Source of the DNA: Luteibacter pinisoli
GTDB taxonomy: Bacteria; Pseudomonadota; Gammaproteobacteria; Xanthomonadales; Rhodanobacteraceae
Assembly: GCF_006385595.1 (NCBI RefSeq)
Contig: NZ_CP041046.1
Location: 434,001 to 498,000 of the forward strand
Direction: 5' to 3'
Length of the DNA: 64,000 nt
Shown: positions 17,824-27,016 of the stretch, one piece after another
Numbering within the stretch: the stretch's first letter is position 1
Layout: each line of letters starts with the position of its first letter
Made by a program: the position numbers and the translations under genes
Notes under the pieces: generated by a model
Seen by the model: the letters and a program-made list of their open reading frames with translations, nothing else
Database searches by the model: none
What the model was told of the DNA's origin: nothing

Positions 17824-19240
17824 ATCCTTGCGGCTCGTCGCCGGCCTGGTGCTGTCGATGGGTCTCGCGGCCTGCTCCATGGCGCCGACGTACAAGGCAC
17901 CCGAGGTGCCGGTGGCGCCGCAGTTTGCGAACACCGATTCGCCGTGGGTGGAAGCGCAGCCCGCCGACCACCTGGACAAGGCATCGTGGTGGACGCTGTA
18001 CAGCGACGCCCGCCTGGATGATCTCCAGGGCCGCCTGCTGAAGAACAACGCCACGCTGGCCGCCGCTTATGCCCACTACCAGGAAGCGGAAGCCTTCACG
18101 AAGCAGGTGCGCGCGGGGTTGTTCCCGACCTTCGGTCTGAACGGCAACGCCACGCGTAACCGCGAATCCGATACCAAGCCGCTGCGCGGCGCCACGTCGC
18201 CGGCGTACTACAACTCGTACACCCTCGGTGGCCAGCTCGATTACGAAGTGGACCTGTGGGGTCGCGTGCGCGACAGCGTCGCGGCCGGCACCGCCGAAGA
18301 GGTGGCGGCGCAGGGTGACCTCGCGCAGGCGCAGCTGAGCCTGCAGGCGCAGCTGGCCGACAGCTACCTGCAGCTCCATGGACAGGATCGGCAGATCAAG
18401 GTGCTGACCGAGAGCATCGACGCCTTCTCGCGTGCGTTGCAGCTGACGCAGTCGCGCCACGAAGGCGGCATTGCCTCCGGCCTCGACGTAGCTCGTGCGC
18501 AGACCCAGCTGTCGAACGCGAAGTCGCAGCTGACCCAGGCCCAGGCGCAGCGTGCGGTCGTGTTGCATGCCATCGCGGTGCTGGTCGGCGACAGCGCGTC
18601 CAGCTTCACGCTGGAAACGAAGGACGACGCCATGAAGGTGCCGACCATCCCGCTGGAAGTGCCTTCCGCGTTGCTGCAGCGTCGCCCCGACGTGGCCGCC
18701 GCCGAGCGTCGCACCGCGGCGGCGAATGCCCGCGTGGGCGTTGCCCGTTCGGCCTTCTTCCCGCAGATCACGCTGGATGGCCAGGGCGGCTGGCAGAGCG
18801 CCCAGTGGGGCAACATCGCCACGGCGCCGAACCGTTTCTGGGCGCTCGGCCCGACCGTGCTGCTCAACGTGTTCGACGGTGGCCGCCGCAAGGCCGCGGT
18901 GGAATCGGCGAAAGCCGCGACCGACGAGGCGGGTGCCAAGTACCGCGACGTGGTGCTGAATGCCTTCGCCCAGGTGGAAGACAACCTCACCCTGCTGCGT
19001 GACCTCGGCGCGGCGCTGGTGGACCAGCAGGCCGCCGCCGATGCGGCACAGCGTTCGGTGGACCTGTCGCTCAACCGCTACCGCGAGGGCGCCGTCGGCT
19101 ACCTCGACGTGGTGCAGGCACAGACGGCAGCGCTGGATGCGCGCCGCAGCGTCATCGACCTGGAAACCCGCCAGCTGCGGGCCAGCGTGGCGCTGATCCG
19201 GGCCCTCGGCGGCGGCTGGCAGGCACCCGCCCAGGCCTGA
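17810..19240 (+). CDS. Outer-membrane efflux lipoprotein (TolC/OprM, NodT family)
   Basis: Outer-membrane channel of the tripartite pump, 476 residues. It has a lipoprotein signal ending in the lipobox GLAAC with Cys22, then two tandem OEP repeats: WWTLYSDARLDDL starts the first, and LLQRRPDVAAAERRTAAANARVGVARS, the NodT signature region, starts the second. The C-terminus keeps SLNRYREGAVGYLDVV. AAGGAAGG precedes the chosen ATG, which overlaps the adaptor gene by 14 bp, so the three pump genes are translationally coupled. Confidence 0.9.
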   Translation: MPRPESLRLVAGLVLSMGLAACSMAPTYKAPEVPVAPQFANTDSPWVEAQPADHLDKASWWTLYSDARLDDLQGRLLKNNATLAAAYAHYQEAEAFTKQVRAGLFPTFGLNGNATRNRESDTKPLRGATSPAYYNSYTLGGQLDYEVDLWGRVRDSVAAGTAEEVAAQGDLAQAQLSLQAQLADSYLQLHGQDRQIKVLTESIDAFSRALQLTQSRHEGGIASGLDVARAQTQLSNAKSQLTQAQAQRAVVLHAIAVLVGDSASSFTLETKDDAMKVPTIPLEVPSALLQRRPDVAAAERRTAAANARVGVARSAFFPQITLDGQGGWQSAQWGNIATAPNRFWALGPTVLLNVFDGGRRKAAVESAKAATDEAGAKYRDVVLNAFAQVEDNLTLLRDLGAALVDQQAAADAAQRSVDLSLNRYREGAVGYLDVVQAQTAALDARRSVIDLETRQLRASVALIRALGGGWQAPAQA

Positions 19241-19266
19241 TCGCGGCGATCCCTTATGATCGGGGC

Positions 19267-20664
19267 ATGGACCTACTCCTTGCCCGCCAGCGTGCCGCCC
19301 ATCAACGTGACGGCACCCCGCCCGCCGCGTTGCGCATCGATCGCCTGGACCGGGCGATCGGTGCGCTCGTCGATCATGCCGACGATATCGCCGATGCCCT
19401 GAGCGCCGACTTTGGCCACCGCTCCCGCCAGGGTTCGCTGGTGAGCGACATCGTCGCCTCGATCGAGCCACTGAAGCACGCGAAGCAGCACGTGCGCCGC
19501 TGGATGCGCCGCGACCACCGCGGCGTGTCGCCCGCACCGCTGGCGCTGCTCGGCGCACGCGCATGGGTGGACTACCAGCCGAAGGGCGTGGTCGGCGTTA
19601 TCGCGCCGTGGAATTTCCCCTTCAATCTCACCTTCGCGCCGCTCGCCGGCATCCTTGCCGCGGGCAACCGCGCGATGATCAAACCCTCGGAATTCACGCC
19701 GTGCTCGTCGGCGCTGATGCAGGCGATGATCGCCGAGGCGTTCGACGAGACCGAAGTCGCGGTGGTCACCGGCGACCAGACGGTGGCGGAAACCTTCTCC
19801 GCGCTGCCGTTCGACCACCTGCTGTTCACCGGCGCCACCTCGGTGGCGAAGCACGTGATGCGCGCCGCGGCCGAGCACCTGGTGCCGGTGACGCTGGAGC
19901 TCGGCGGCAAGTCGCCGGCGATCATCGGTCGCGATGCCGATCTCGACCTCGCTGCGCGGCGGCTGCTGTTCGGCAAGACGCTCAACGCCGGGCAGATCTG
20001 CGTCGCACCGGACTATGCGCTGGTACCGGAAGGCTCGGTGGATGCCTTCGTCGATGCGCTGGCCCGGAACGTCGGCATCATGTTCCCCACGTTGCGCGGT
20101 AATCCCGATTACACGTCGATCATCAACGACCGCCATCGCGCGCGGCTGGAAGGCTATCTGCAGGAGGCGCGTGCGAAAGGCGCCACCGTCCGTCCGCTGC
20201 ATCGCGCCGATGACGTGCCCGACGGCGGACGCATGCCGCCGACGGCGGTGCTGCATGCGACGGACGACATGGCCGTGCTGCGCGAGGAGATCTTCGGTCC
20301 GATCCTGCCGATCGTGCCGTATGGCCGCCTGGATGACGCCATCGCCTACGTGAACAGGCACGCGCGCCCCCTGAGCCTCTACTACTTCGGCAACGGCCGT
20401 GCGGACCAGGAACATGTGCTGGCCACCATCGTGGCCGGTGGCGTCACGATCAACGACACCGTGGTCCACCTCACCCAGGACAACCTGCCGTTCGGCGGCA
20501 TTGGCCCGTCGGGCATGGGCGCGTACCACGGCGTCGAGGGCTTCCGTACCTTCAGCCATGCGCGCGCGGTGTACCGGCAGTCGCGCTTCGATATCACGGC
20601 GATGCTACGGCCGCCGTACGGCAAGGCCATCGAGCGCGTGCTTGCATTCAAGCTGAAGCGCTGA
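19267..20664 (+). CDS. Coniferyl aldehyde dehydrogenase-like NAD(P)+ aldehyde dehydrogenase
   Basis: Oxidises an aldehyde to its acid. Family: class 3-like aldehyde dehydrogenases annotated as coniferyl aldehyde dehydrogenases. The 465-residue protein has the cofactor-binding IAPWNFPFNLTFAPL near 112, the catalytic Glu211 in TLELGGKSP and nucleophile Cys245 in NAGQICVAPDY, then EEIFGPILPIVPY. The C-terminus ends in a hydrophobic/basic stretch (IERVLAFKLKR), as in membrane-associated fatty aldehyde dehydrogenases, which leaves the natural substrate uncertain. It starts 26 bp after the efflux operon and ends at a bidirectional terminator. Confidence 0.82.
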   Translation: MDLLLARQRAAHQRDGTPPAALRIDRLDRAIGALVDHADDIADALSADFGHRSRQGSLVSDIVASIEPLKHAKQHVRRWMRRDHRGVSPAPLALLGARAWVDYQPKGVVGVIAPWNFPFNLTFAPLAGILAAGNRAMIKPSEFTPCSSALMQAMIAEAFDETEVAVVTGDQTVAETFSALPFDHLLFTGATSVAKHVMRAAAEHLVPVTLELGGKSPAIIGRDADLDLAARRLLFGKTLNAGQICVAPDYALVPEGSVDAFVDALARNVGIMFPTLRGNPDYTSIINDRHRARLEGYLQEARAKGATVRPLHRADDVPDGGRMPPTAVLHATDDMAVLREEIFGPILPIVPYGRLDDAIAYVNRHARPLSLYYFGNGRADQEHVLATIVAGGVTINDTVVHLTQDNLPFGGIGPSGMGAYHGVEGFRTFSHARAVYRQSRFDITAMLRPPYGKAIERVLAFKLKR

Positions 20665-20671
20665 AGTACAT

Positions 20672-20700
20672 AAAAAAAGGGCCCCGAGGGGCCCTTTTTA
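20672..20700. terminator. Bidirectional Rho-independent terminator
   Basis: A-run, GGGCCCC-GA-GGGGCCC hairpin, T-run. It separates the aldehyde dehydrogenase gene from the convergent tal gene and works in both directions. Confidence 0.92.
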
Positions 20701-20722
20701 TCGTGCAGCGAGTGCGTAACGC

Positions 20723-21679
20723 TTAGAGCTTCGCGCCGAGCAGCTGCTCCAGCTTGCGCTGGTCGACGGCGAACTTGCGGATACCTTCGGCGAGCTTGTC
20801 GGTGGCCATCGCGTCTTCGTTATGGCCCCAGCGGAACTTCGCCTCGGTGAGCTTCTCCGCCGGCGGCTCGGCCTTCTTGCCGTTGTCCTTCAGGGCCACC
20901 GGCAGGTCGGCGGTGGTTTCGTCCAGCTGCTTGAGCAGTTCCGGCGCGATGGTGAGGCGATCGCAACCGGCAAGGGCCTGGATCTGGCCGATGTTGCGGA
21001 AGCTGGCGCCCATCACGATGGTCTTGTAGCCGTGGGTCTTGTAGTAATCGTAGATGCGACGGACCGACTGCACGCCCGGGTCTTCTTCCGGTGCGTAGGT
21101 CTTCTTGTCCGTGTTGGCCACGTACCAGTCGAAGATGCGGCCGACGAACGGCGAGATCAGGAACGCGCCGGCTTCCGCGGAGGCCACGGCCTGCTCGAAG
21201 CTGAAGAGCAGCGTCATGTTGCAGTTGATGCCCTCCTTCTGCAGCTGCTCGGCAGCGCGGATGCCTTCCCAGGTGGAGGCGAGCTTGATCAGCACGCGCT
21301 TCGGGTCGACGCCGACGTCCTTGTACATGCCGAGCAGGCGCTTGGCCTTGGCGATGGAGGCGGTGGTGTCGAAGGAGAGGCGGGCGTCCACTTCGGTGGA
21401 GACGTAACCCGGGACGATCTTCAGGATCTCGCGGCCGACCAGCACGGCCAGGCGGTCGCTGGCGTCGACCAGCTGCTGCGCGCGGTCGTTGCTTTCGCTC
21501 TTGGCAAACTGGACCGCCTCGTCGATGTAGCTGGCGTATTCGGGGATGCTGGCGGCCTTCAGCAGCAGGGACGGGTTGGTGGTCGCGTCCTCCGGCTTGT
21601 AGGTCTTCATGGCCGACATGTCGCCGGTATCGGCGACGACCTTGGTCAGCTTGCGCAGTTGTTCGAGTTGGCTGGTCAC
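20723..21679 (-). CDS. tal: Transaldolase
   Basis: Pentose-phosphate pathway enzyme that moves a dihydroxyacetone unit between sugar phosphates. The 318-residue protein (E. coli TalB 317) has DATTNPSLLLKA near 31, the Schiff-base Lys132 in VLIKLASTWEGI, and the phosphate-binding MGASFRNIGQI. The start is GTG with GGAAG about 9 bp upstream. The longer upstream frame overlaps priA on the same strand and is not protein-like. priA ends 88 bp upstream, so tal may be read from its own promoter or with priA. Confidence 0.95.
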   Translation of the reverse strand: MTSQLEQLRKLTKVVADTGDMSAMKTYKPEDATTNPSLLLKAASIPEYASYIDEAVQFAKSESNDRAQQLVDASDRLAVLVGREILKIVPGYVSTEVDARLSFDTTASIAKAKRLLGMYKDVGVDPKRVLIKLASTWEGIRAAEQLQKEGINCNMTLLFSFEQAVASAEAGAFLISPFVGRIFDWYVANTDKKTYAPEEDPGVQSVRRIYDYYKTHGYKTIVMGASFRNIGQIQALAGCDRLTIAPELLKQLDETTADLPVALKDNGKKAEPPAEKLTEAKFRWGHNEDAMATDKLAEGIRKFAVDQRKLEQLLGAKL

Positions 21680-21767
21680 GTTTGCAGCTTCCGTTACCTG
21701 TGGGGAAAAAGATTGTCGCGCCAAGGGGGCGGCGGGAATAGGCATCCGATGGTATCGGTCGTCATGT

Positions 21768-23942
21768 TCAATATAGGTCGATGGGGTCCACATCAAGGGA
21801 CCAGCGCACCTTCCGGGCCGATGGCAGGGCCAGCAGGGCGTGCTGCCACGGCCGCAGGAACGCGTGGAGGCGCGCGCGCGAGCTGGCCTCGACGAGGAGC
21901 TGGCCACGGTGCCGCCCGGCGCGTAGCGGCATCGGCGCGGGCATCGGGCCGGCAATGCGCAGCTCGCCGGGGTTGCCAATGGCCATGTTCGCCTCCTGCA
22001 GGAAGGCATCCACCTCGGCGCGGCCGTGGGCATCGGCGCGCAGGAGCAGCTGGTGCGAGAACGGTGGCAGGTCCAGCAGGCGGCGCTCGGCCAGTAGTTC
22101 CTTCGCCACGGCCGCGTACCCGCCGCGAAGCAGCGCGTGCAGCATCGGGTGGTCGGGGTGATGCGTCTGCAGCAGCACGCTGCCGGGGCGCGCGGCGCGC
22201 CCGGCGCGGCCGGCGACCTGCACCACCAGCTGGGCCAGGCGCTCGCTGGCCCGGAAATCGATGCTGTGCAGGCCCTCGTCCACGCCGACGATGGCGACGA
22301 GGGTGAGGTTCGGCAGGTCGTGGCCCTTGGCCAGCATCTGGGTGCCAACGAGGATGGCCGGCTTGTCCTCGCGCAGGCCGTCGAGGATCTCGCCGAAGGC
22401 TTCGCGGCGGCGGGTGGTCTCGCGGTCGATGCGGACCACGGGCACGTCGGGGAAGCGTTCGGCCAGCGCTTCTTCCAGGCGCTCGGTGCCCTGGCCCTGC
22501 GGGCTGATGTTGGCCGAGCCGCAGGCGGGGCAGGCTGTCGGTTGCGGGATGGTGTTGTCGCAGTGGTGGCAGATCAGTCGGCGGCGCCCGGCGTGCAGGG
22601 TCATCGGCCGCTCGCAGCGCGGGCAGTCGGCGTGCCAGCCGCAGTCGTAGCACAGCAGCACCGGGGCATAGCCACGGCGGTTGCGGAACACCAGCGCCTG
22701 TTCGCCCCGGCCGACGCAGGCGGCCACCGCGTTCATCAGCGTGGGCGACATGCCATGGTCCAGGCGCTGGGCGCGCATGTCCACGATCTGCACCCGGGTG
22801 GACTGCGCCGCGCCCGGGCGGCCGCGCAACACCAGCCGCTGGTAGCGGCCGGCATCCACGTTGGCCAGGCTCTCCAGCGACGGCGTGGCCGAGCCGAGCA
22901 CCACCGGCACGCCATGGGCACGGGCGCGGACCAGAGCCAGGTCGCGGGCGTGGTAGCGGAAGCCTTCCTGTTGCTTGTACGAGGCGTCGTGCTCTTCGTC
23001 GACGATGATCAGCCCCGCGGCAGGCAGCGGCGTGAACACGGCCGAACGCGTGCCGATCACCACCCTGGCGCTGCCCTCGCGGGCGCGCAGCCAGGCCCGG
23101 GCGCGGTCGCCCTCGGCCAGGTTGGAGTGCAGGACCTCGATGGTGACGCCCAGGCGCTCGCGCAGGCGGCGCACCGTCTGCGGGGCAAGGCCGATCTCAG
23201 GTACCAGCAGCAGGGTCTGTTTGCCCTCGGCCAGCGCTTTCTCAATGAGCGCGAGGTACACCTCGGTCTTGCCGCTGCCGGTCACGCCATCCAGCAGGTA
23301 GGGCTGGAACCCGCCGAAGCCTTCGGCCATGGCGGCGACGGCCGCGGCCTGCTCCTCGCTCAGCGCCGGCCCGGGGGCGGGCGTGGCCGGAAGCGAGGCG
23401 CCCTTGAGCTCCAGCTTCTCCACCAGACCGGCGTCGATCAGGCGACGCGCGGCGGCCCGCCAGTCGGGCAGGGTGAAGCCGAGATCGTCGGCGGCCCGTG
23501 GGCCGTCATAAAGCGCATCGAGCAGGGCGGCTGAACCGCCCTTGCGGCTGCGCGCCTCGCGCGCGCCACGGCCCTGCTCGGTCAGCGCCCATACCTCGCG
23601 GCCGGTGGGCGGCAGGGGCTTCGGGTCGCGCAGGGCGAGGGGCAGGGCGTTGGCGAAGGCCTCGCCGGGGGCGCCGGCCCAGTACTCGGCCGCCCAGCTG
23701 AGGGTCGCCAGCAGCTCGGCATCGAGCAGGGGCGCATCGTCCAGCACCTCGCTGGCCCGCTTCAGCCGTTTCACGCCCACGGCCGCTTCGGCCGCCGGGT
23801 CGATCACGATGCCGACCATTTCCCCTCGCCCGAACGGCACGCGCACCCGTGAGCCCGCCTCGGCCACGCCCGCCAGGGGCGGCAGGTAGTCGAACAGGGT
23901 CAGCAGGGGAACCGGAAGGGCGACGCGGAGGACGGCTGTCAT
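21768..23942 (-). CDS. priA: Primosomal replication restart helicase PriA
   Basis: 3'-5' DNA helicase that reloads the replisome at stalled forks. The 724-residue protein has the N-terminal fork-binding domain, winged helix, Walker A GVTGSGKT at 219-226 and Walker B DEEHD near 316. Eight cysteines arranged as four CxxC pairs form two zinc sites inserted in helicase lobe 2 (CYDC, CPRC, CHHC, CPAC, around 430-475), followed by GQGTERLEE. It is preceded by a non-coding region with DnaA boxes. Confidence 0.95.
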   Translation of the reverse strand: MTAVLRVALPVPLLTLFDYLPPLAGVAEAGSRVRVPFGRGEMVGIVIDPAAEAAVGVKRLKRASEVLDDAPLLDAELLATLSWAAEYWAGAPGEAFANALPLALRDPKPLPPTGREVWALTEQGRGAREARSRKGGSAALLDALYDGPRAADDLGFTLPDWRAAARRLIDAGLVEKLELKGASLPATPAPGPALSEEQAAAVAAMAEGFGGFQPYLLDGVTGSGKTEVYLALIEKALAEGKQTLLLVPEIGLAPQTVRRLRERLGVTIEVLHSNLAEGDRARAWLRAREGSARVVIGTRSAVFTPLPAAGLIIVDEEHDASYKQQEGFRYHARDLALVRARAHGVPVVLGSATPSLESLANVDAGRYQRLVLRGRPGAAQSTRVQIVDMRAQRLDHGMSPTLMNAVAACVGRGEQALVFRNRRGYAPVLLCYDCGWHADCPRCERPMTLHAGRRRLICHHCDNTIPQPTACPACGSANISPQGQGTERLEEALAERFPDVPVVRIDRETTRRREAFGEILDGLREDKPAILVGTQMLAKGHDLPNLTLVAIVGVDEGLHSIDFRASERLAQLVVQVAGRAGRAARPGSVLLQTHHPDHPMLHALLRGGYAAVAKELLAERRLLDLPPFSHQLLLRADAHGRAEVDAFLQEANMAIGNPGELRIAGPMPAPMPLRAGRHRGQLLVEASSRARLHAFLRPWQHALLALPSARKVRWSLDVDPIDLY

Positions 23943-24312
23943 GCGAGGCCTAGTTTAACGAGGTCTGCCAATTTCGCTGGTCAATGATTGACCAGTACGG
24001 CGAGGGCTTGGATCGACATGACGTATCCGGTGGGAGGAATGGAGGCTAAGTGCCCGTCCTCTGGGGGCTTTCCATGTTATCCACAAGTGCTGTGGATAAG
24101 TCTGTGGATGAGCTTCGGATGGAGGGCCTCCGGGCGCCTTTTCAGGCCCTCCGCCTTATCTTGAACACATTTTAACCAAGCTGAAATATAGCGATAAATC
24201 AACGAGTTAAAATTGCCTTACCCGGGACGTTCATCGGACGGTCGCAAAACCTTGACAAAAGCGAAGCGACCTCGCGGCCTGTGTACAACCGCTTGCCGGG
24301 TAGGAAAAAATC
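23943..24312. other. AT-rich intergenic region upstream of priA with several symmetric elements
   Basis: About 370 bp without a gene, clearly more AT-rich than its surroundings. From left to right it holds TGGTCAA-TGA-TTGACCA (23978-23994), the DnaA-box cluster, a perfect 9-bp inverted repeat GGAGGGCCT/AGGCCCTCC (24121-24152), and an AT-rich tract from 24160 to 24220 framed by TTTTAAC and GTTAAAA. It must contain the priA promoter. The arrangement resembles a small replication-origin-like or DnaA-regulated region. Confidence 0.6.
24077..24111. promoter_or_regulatory. Cluster of DnaA boxes upstream of priA
   Basis: TTATCCACA (consensus DnaA box) is followed after 5 bp by its exact inverse TGTGGATAA, and after 3 more bp by TGTGGATGA, a one-mismatch copy. 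Two perfect boxes and one near-perfect box lie within 35 bp. Binding by DnaA is inferred from consensus only. Confidence 0.7.
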
Positions 24313-25482
24313 TTAGTGGGAAACACCGATGATGGTGGCCACGAACAGGGCGATCATCAGCAGCCAGAAATAGACGCTGCCTATCAACCAATACTTAAGG
24401 ATAGTCATGCCCCATCCCTGTCGGTAGACGCGCTTCTGCATGATCAGGAGGTACAGCGGCATCCAGATCCACATGGCGACTTCGACCAGGGTGATGGCGG
24501 TGCCGGCCAGGCCCAGGTGGGGGGCGATCGCGTTGCGGGCGAAGCCGAGCAGGGTCAGCAGCATGAGCGACAGGAACAGGAAGGCGTGGCTGTGCAGGGC
24601 CACGATCAGGTGTTCCACGTACAGGCGGCGGCGGAAGACATAGAACCCCTTCAGCACCAGGGCGAAGACCGGGACCATGACGAACATGGTCTGCGGGAGC
24701 ACGCCGAAGAAGCCCTCGAACATCCGGTGGATGGCTTCTTTCTGCTGGGGGCCGGGGTTGCTGGCCTGTGCGATGTTGAGCCTCAGGCGCTCCAGGCCGT
24801 CGTTAAGCCGCGCATTCACCGCCGCTGGCAGCCAGTGGACATCGAATCGCATTTCCTTTGCGTCGGAGCCGAAGACCAGCACCTTGCCGTGCCTGAGCTT
24901 GACGTCGTCTTCGTCGCCGGAGCCGGGTGCCGCGATCGGAGGCGCCTTCAGCTCGGCCAGGCGCCGGTTGGCGGCGTCGCGCAGCATGCCCTGCACGGGG
25001 CCCATCGCCGCCTTGACCACGGCCGGAACGTTGGGGTCGTTCTCGGTGGACAGGAGCGAGCGCACCTCGGTGCGGTAGAGCTCGTGCACGTCGTCGGCCG
25101 TCGCCGCGGCGGCAAACTGGGCCATGGTGTCCTTGTCGCCGCCCTCCGTCGCACCGAACTTCACGTTGTTGATCGCGAGGTGCATGAAGAAGAACGAGAG
25201 CAGGCTGAAGACGAACATCAGCCGGAACGGGGCGATATAGCGCACCCGGCGGCCCGAGAAGTACTCCAGCGTGAGGAAGCCCGGCTTCGTATACAGGGGT
25301 GGCACGGTATGGACGATGCGCTCGTCCATATGGAAAAAGATGTCGCCTGCGTCTTCGAGCATGTGCGACACCGGCCGCAGCACGCTGTGGATCGACTGGC
25401 CGCATCCGTGGCAGAACTCGCCCTGGAGCACGGTTTCGCAGTTCGCGCACATCAGCGCGGGCGACGGCGTGAGTTCGTTCAT
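24313..25482 (-). CDS. DUF3667-type membrane protein with N-terminal zinc ribbon
   Basis: A 389-residue protein of unknown function. The N-terminus carries CANC and CHGC (Cys12, 15, 24, 27), a zinc-ribbon pattern. A membrane segment lies near 90-105 (FRLMFVFSLLSFFFMHLAI), then a soluble central region of about 130 residues, and four hydrophobic segments fill the C-terminal third. This layout matches DUF3667 proteins. The N-terminal part of the longer open frame overlaps the MATE gene in antisense and is not real. It is divergent from the MATE gene; priA follows downstream after the AT-rich region. Confidence 0.75.
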   Translation of the reverse strand: MNELTPSPALMCANCETVLQGEFCHGCGQSIHSVLRPVSHMLEDAGDIFFHMDERIVHTVPPLYTKPGFLTLEYFSGRRVRYIAPFRLMFVFSLLSFFFMHLAINNVKFGATEGGDKDTMAQFAAAATADDVHELYRTEVRSLLSTENDPNVPAVVKAAMGPVQGMLRDAANRRLAELKAPPIAAPGSGDEDDVKLRHGKVLVFGSDAKEMRFDVHWLPAAVNARLNDGLERLRLNIAQASNPGPQQKEAIHRMFEGFFGVLPQTMFVMVPVFALVLKGFYVFRRRLYVEHLIVALHSHAFLFLSLMLLTLLGFARNAIAPHLGLAGTAITLVEVAMWIWMPLYLLIMQKRVYRQGWGMTILKYWLIGSVYFWLLMIALFVATIIGVSH

Positions 25483-25578
25483 CCGCTTCGTATCCCCGTA
25501 TCTATCCCTTTCCCCGGCGCAGATGATGGCATGGGGCCGGTTACAATGGGCGGCCCACCTGCTTGAAGCACCCCTGCC

Positions 25579-26964
25579 ATGCCCCTCGACCGTGCCCGCG
25601 CACGCCGCGAGATCGGCGCCACCACCCGCCTGGCCCTGCCGATCATCGCTGCCCAGCTTTCCTCCGTTGGCCCCAATGTGGTCGATGCGGTGCTGGCCGG
25701 CCACCAGGGCGCGCACACGCAGGCGTCCGTGGTCACGGGCGTCAACATCTGGGTGCTGGCGATCGTGGCCGGCATCGGCACCATGATGGCCGTGCCACCG
25801 ACGGTGGCCCAGCTCGATGGCGCCAACCGCCGTGGCGAGGTGGGCCCGGTGTTCCACCAGGCGCTGTACATCGCGCTGGTGCTGGGTGTCGTCCTCGGCA
25901 TTGCCGTGTGGCATGCCTCGCCGCTGATGAGCCTGTTCCACGTGGTGGAATCCATGCGTGCGGACGTGACCCGCTTCCTGCACGCCATCGCCTTTGCCGC
26001 GCCGGCGCTCACGGTGTATTTCGCCCTGCGCGGCCTGTCGGACGGGCTGTCGATGCCCAAGCCGTCGCTGTACTTCAGCCTGGCCGGCACCGTGGTGCTG
26101 GCGCCGCTGGGCTACGTGCTGATGTACGGCAAGCTGGGTTTCCCGCCGCTGGGCGCGCTTGGCAGCGGCATCGCCACGGCCACGGTGCTGTGGCTGGAAC
26201 TGATCGGCTTCGCCACCTACGTGCTCCTGCACCGCAACTACCGTGACCTCAACCTGCGCACCCGCATGGCGCAACCGGACTGGGCGCAGATCCGCCAGCT
26301 GCTGCACGTGGGCCTGCCCATGGCGGTCACGCTGCTGATGGAGGCCGGCCTGTTCGTTGCCGTGGCGCTGCTGATCGGCCGCCTGGGTGAGACGGTCTCC
26401 GCCGCGCACCACGTGGCGCTCAACGTGGCCCAGGTCGCCTTCATGGTGCCGCTGGGCGTGTCGATGGCGATTACCGTGCGCGTGGGTAACGCCGCCGGCC
26501 GCCGCGATGCCCAGGGTGTGCGCTACGCGGGGCTGTCCGGGCTGGCCCTGGTGCTGGTCACCCAGCTGTTCTCGTCCGGGATCATGATCCTGCTGCCGGC
26601 GCCGATCGCGCGCCTGTACACAAGTGATGCGGCCGTGGTGGCCACCGCCGCCCAGCTGATGCTGCTCGCTGGGGTGTTCCAGTTCGCCGACGGCATCCAG
26701 GTGGCCTCGAACGGCGCGCTGCGTGGCCTGAAGGACACCCGCGTGCCGATGGGCCTGACCATGGTCGCCTACTGGCTCGTCGGCATGCCGGTGGGCTGGT
26801 ACCTGGCCTTCTCGCGGGGCCTTGGTGCGCGGGGCATGTGGATGGGCCTGGTGGCCGGCCTCAGCGTGGCCGCCGTGCTCCTTTTCGCCCGCTTCTGGCG
26901 GACCAGCGGGCGGGCCGACTGGCCGGCGGACGTGGGCAGTACGCCCCTGCCATTCCACACGTGA
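25579..26964 (+). CDS. MATE family multidrug/cation efflux transporter (NorM type)
   Basis: Inner-membrane exporter using a Na+ or H+ gradient. The 461-residue protein has about 12 hydrophobic segments in two related halves, the MATE family length. The first half opens with RLALPIIAAQLSSVGPNVVDAVLAG and the second with LLHVGLPMAVTLLMEAGLFVAVALLIGRLG. Substrates unknown. The ATG lies 96 bp from the divergent DUF3667 gene, so both promoters share that space. Confidence 0.9.
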   Translation: MPLDRARARREIGATTRLALPIIAAQLSSVGPNVVDAVLAGHQGAHTQASVVTGVNIWVLAIVAGIGTMMAVPPTVAQLDGANRRGEVGPVFHQALYIALVLGVVLGIAVWHASPLMSLFHVVESMRADVTRFLHAIAFAAPALTVYFALRGLSDGLSMPKPSLYFSLAGTVVLAPLGYVLMYGKLGFPPLGALGSGIATATVLWLELIGFATYVLLHRNYRDLNLRTRMAQPDWAQIRQLLHVGLPMAVTLLMEAGLFVAVALLIGRLGETVSAAHHVALNVAQVAFMVPLGVSMAITVRVGNAAGRRDAQGVRYAGLSGLALVLVTQLFSSGIMILLPAPIARLYTSDAAVVATAAQLMLLAGVFQFADGIQVASNGALRGLKDTRVPMGLTMVAYWLVGMPVGWYLAFSRGLGARGMWMGLVAGLSVAAVLLFARFWRTSGRADWPADVGSTPLPFHT

Positions 26965-27016
26965 TACCGGCCGGGGGAACGCGCTACGCTGCGCGTAACT
27001 CGGAAGGAAACCTCAC

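Noticed and set aside
21680..22348. Upstream extension of the tal frame into priA
   Set aside because: It lies inside priA on the same strand in another frame and is Pro/Cys/Arg-rich. The GTG start gives the normal transaldolase length and Lys132.
23943..24312. Chromosomal oriC
   Set aside because: DnaA boxes and an AT-rich tract are present, but dnaA, dnaN, rpmH and gyrB, the usual neighbours in this order, are absent, and only three boxes were found. Kept as a DnaA-box cluster only.
25483..26958. N-terminal extension of the DUF3667 frame across the MATE gene
   Set aside because: The extension is antisense to the MATE transporter and His/Gln/Arg-rich. The zinc-ribbon protein has its own ATG at 25482.
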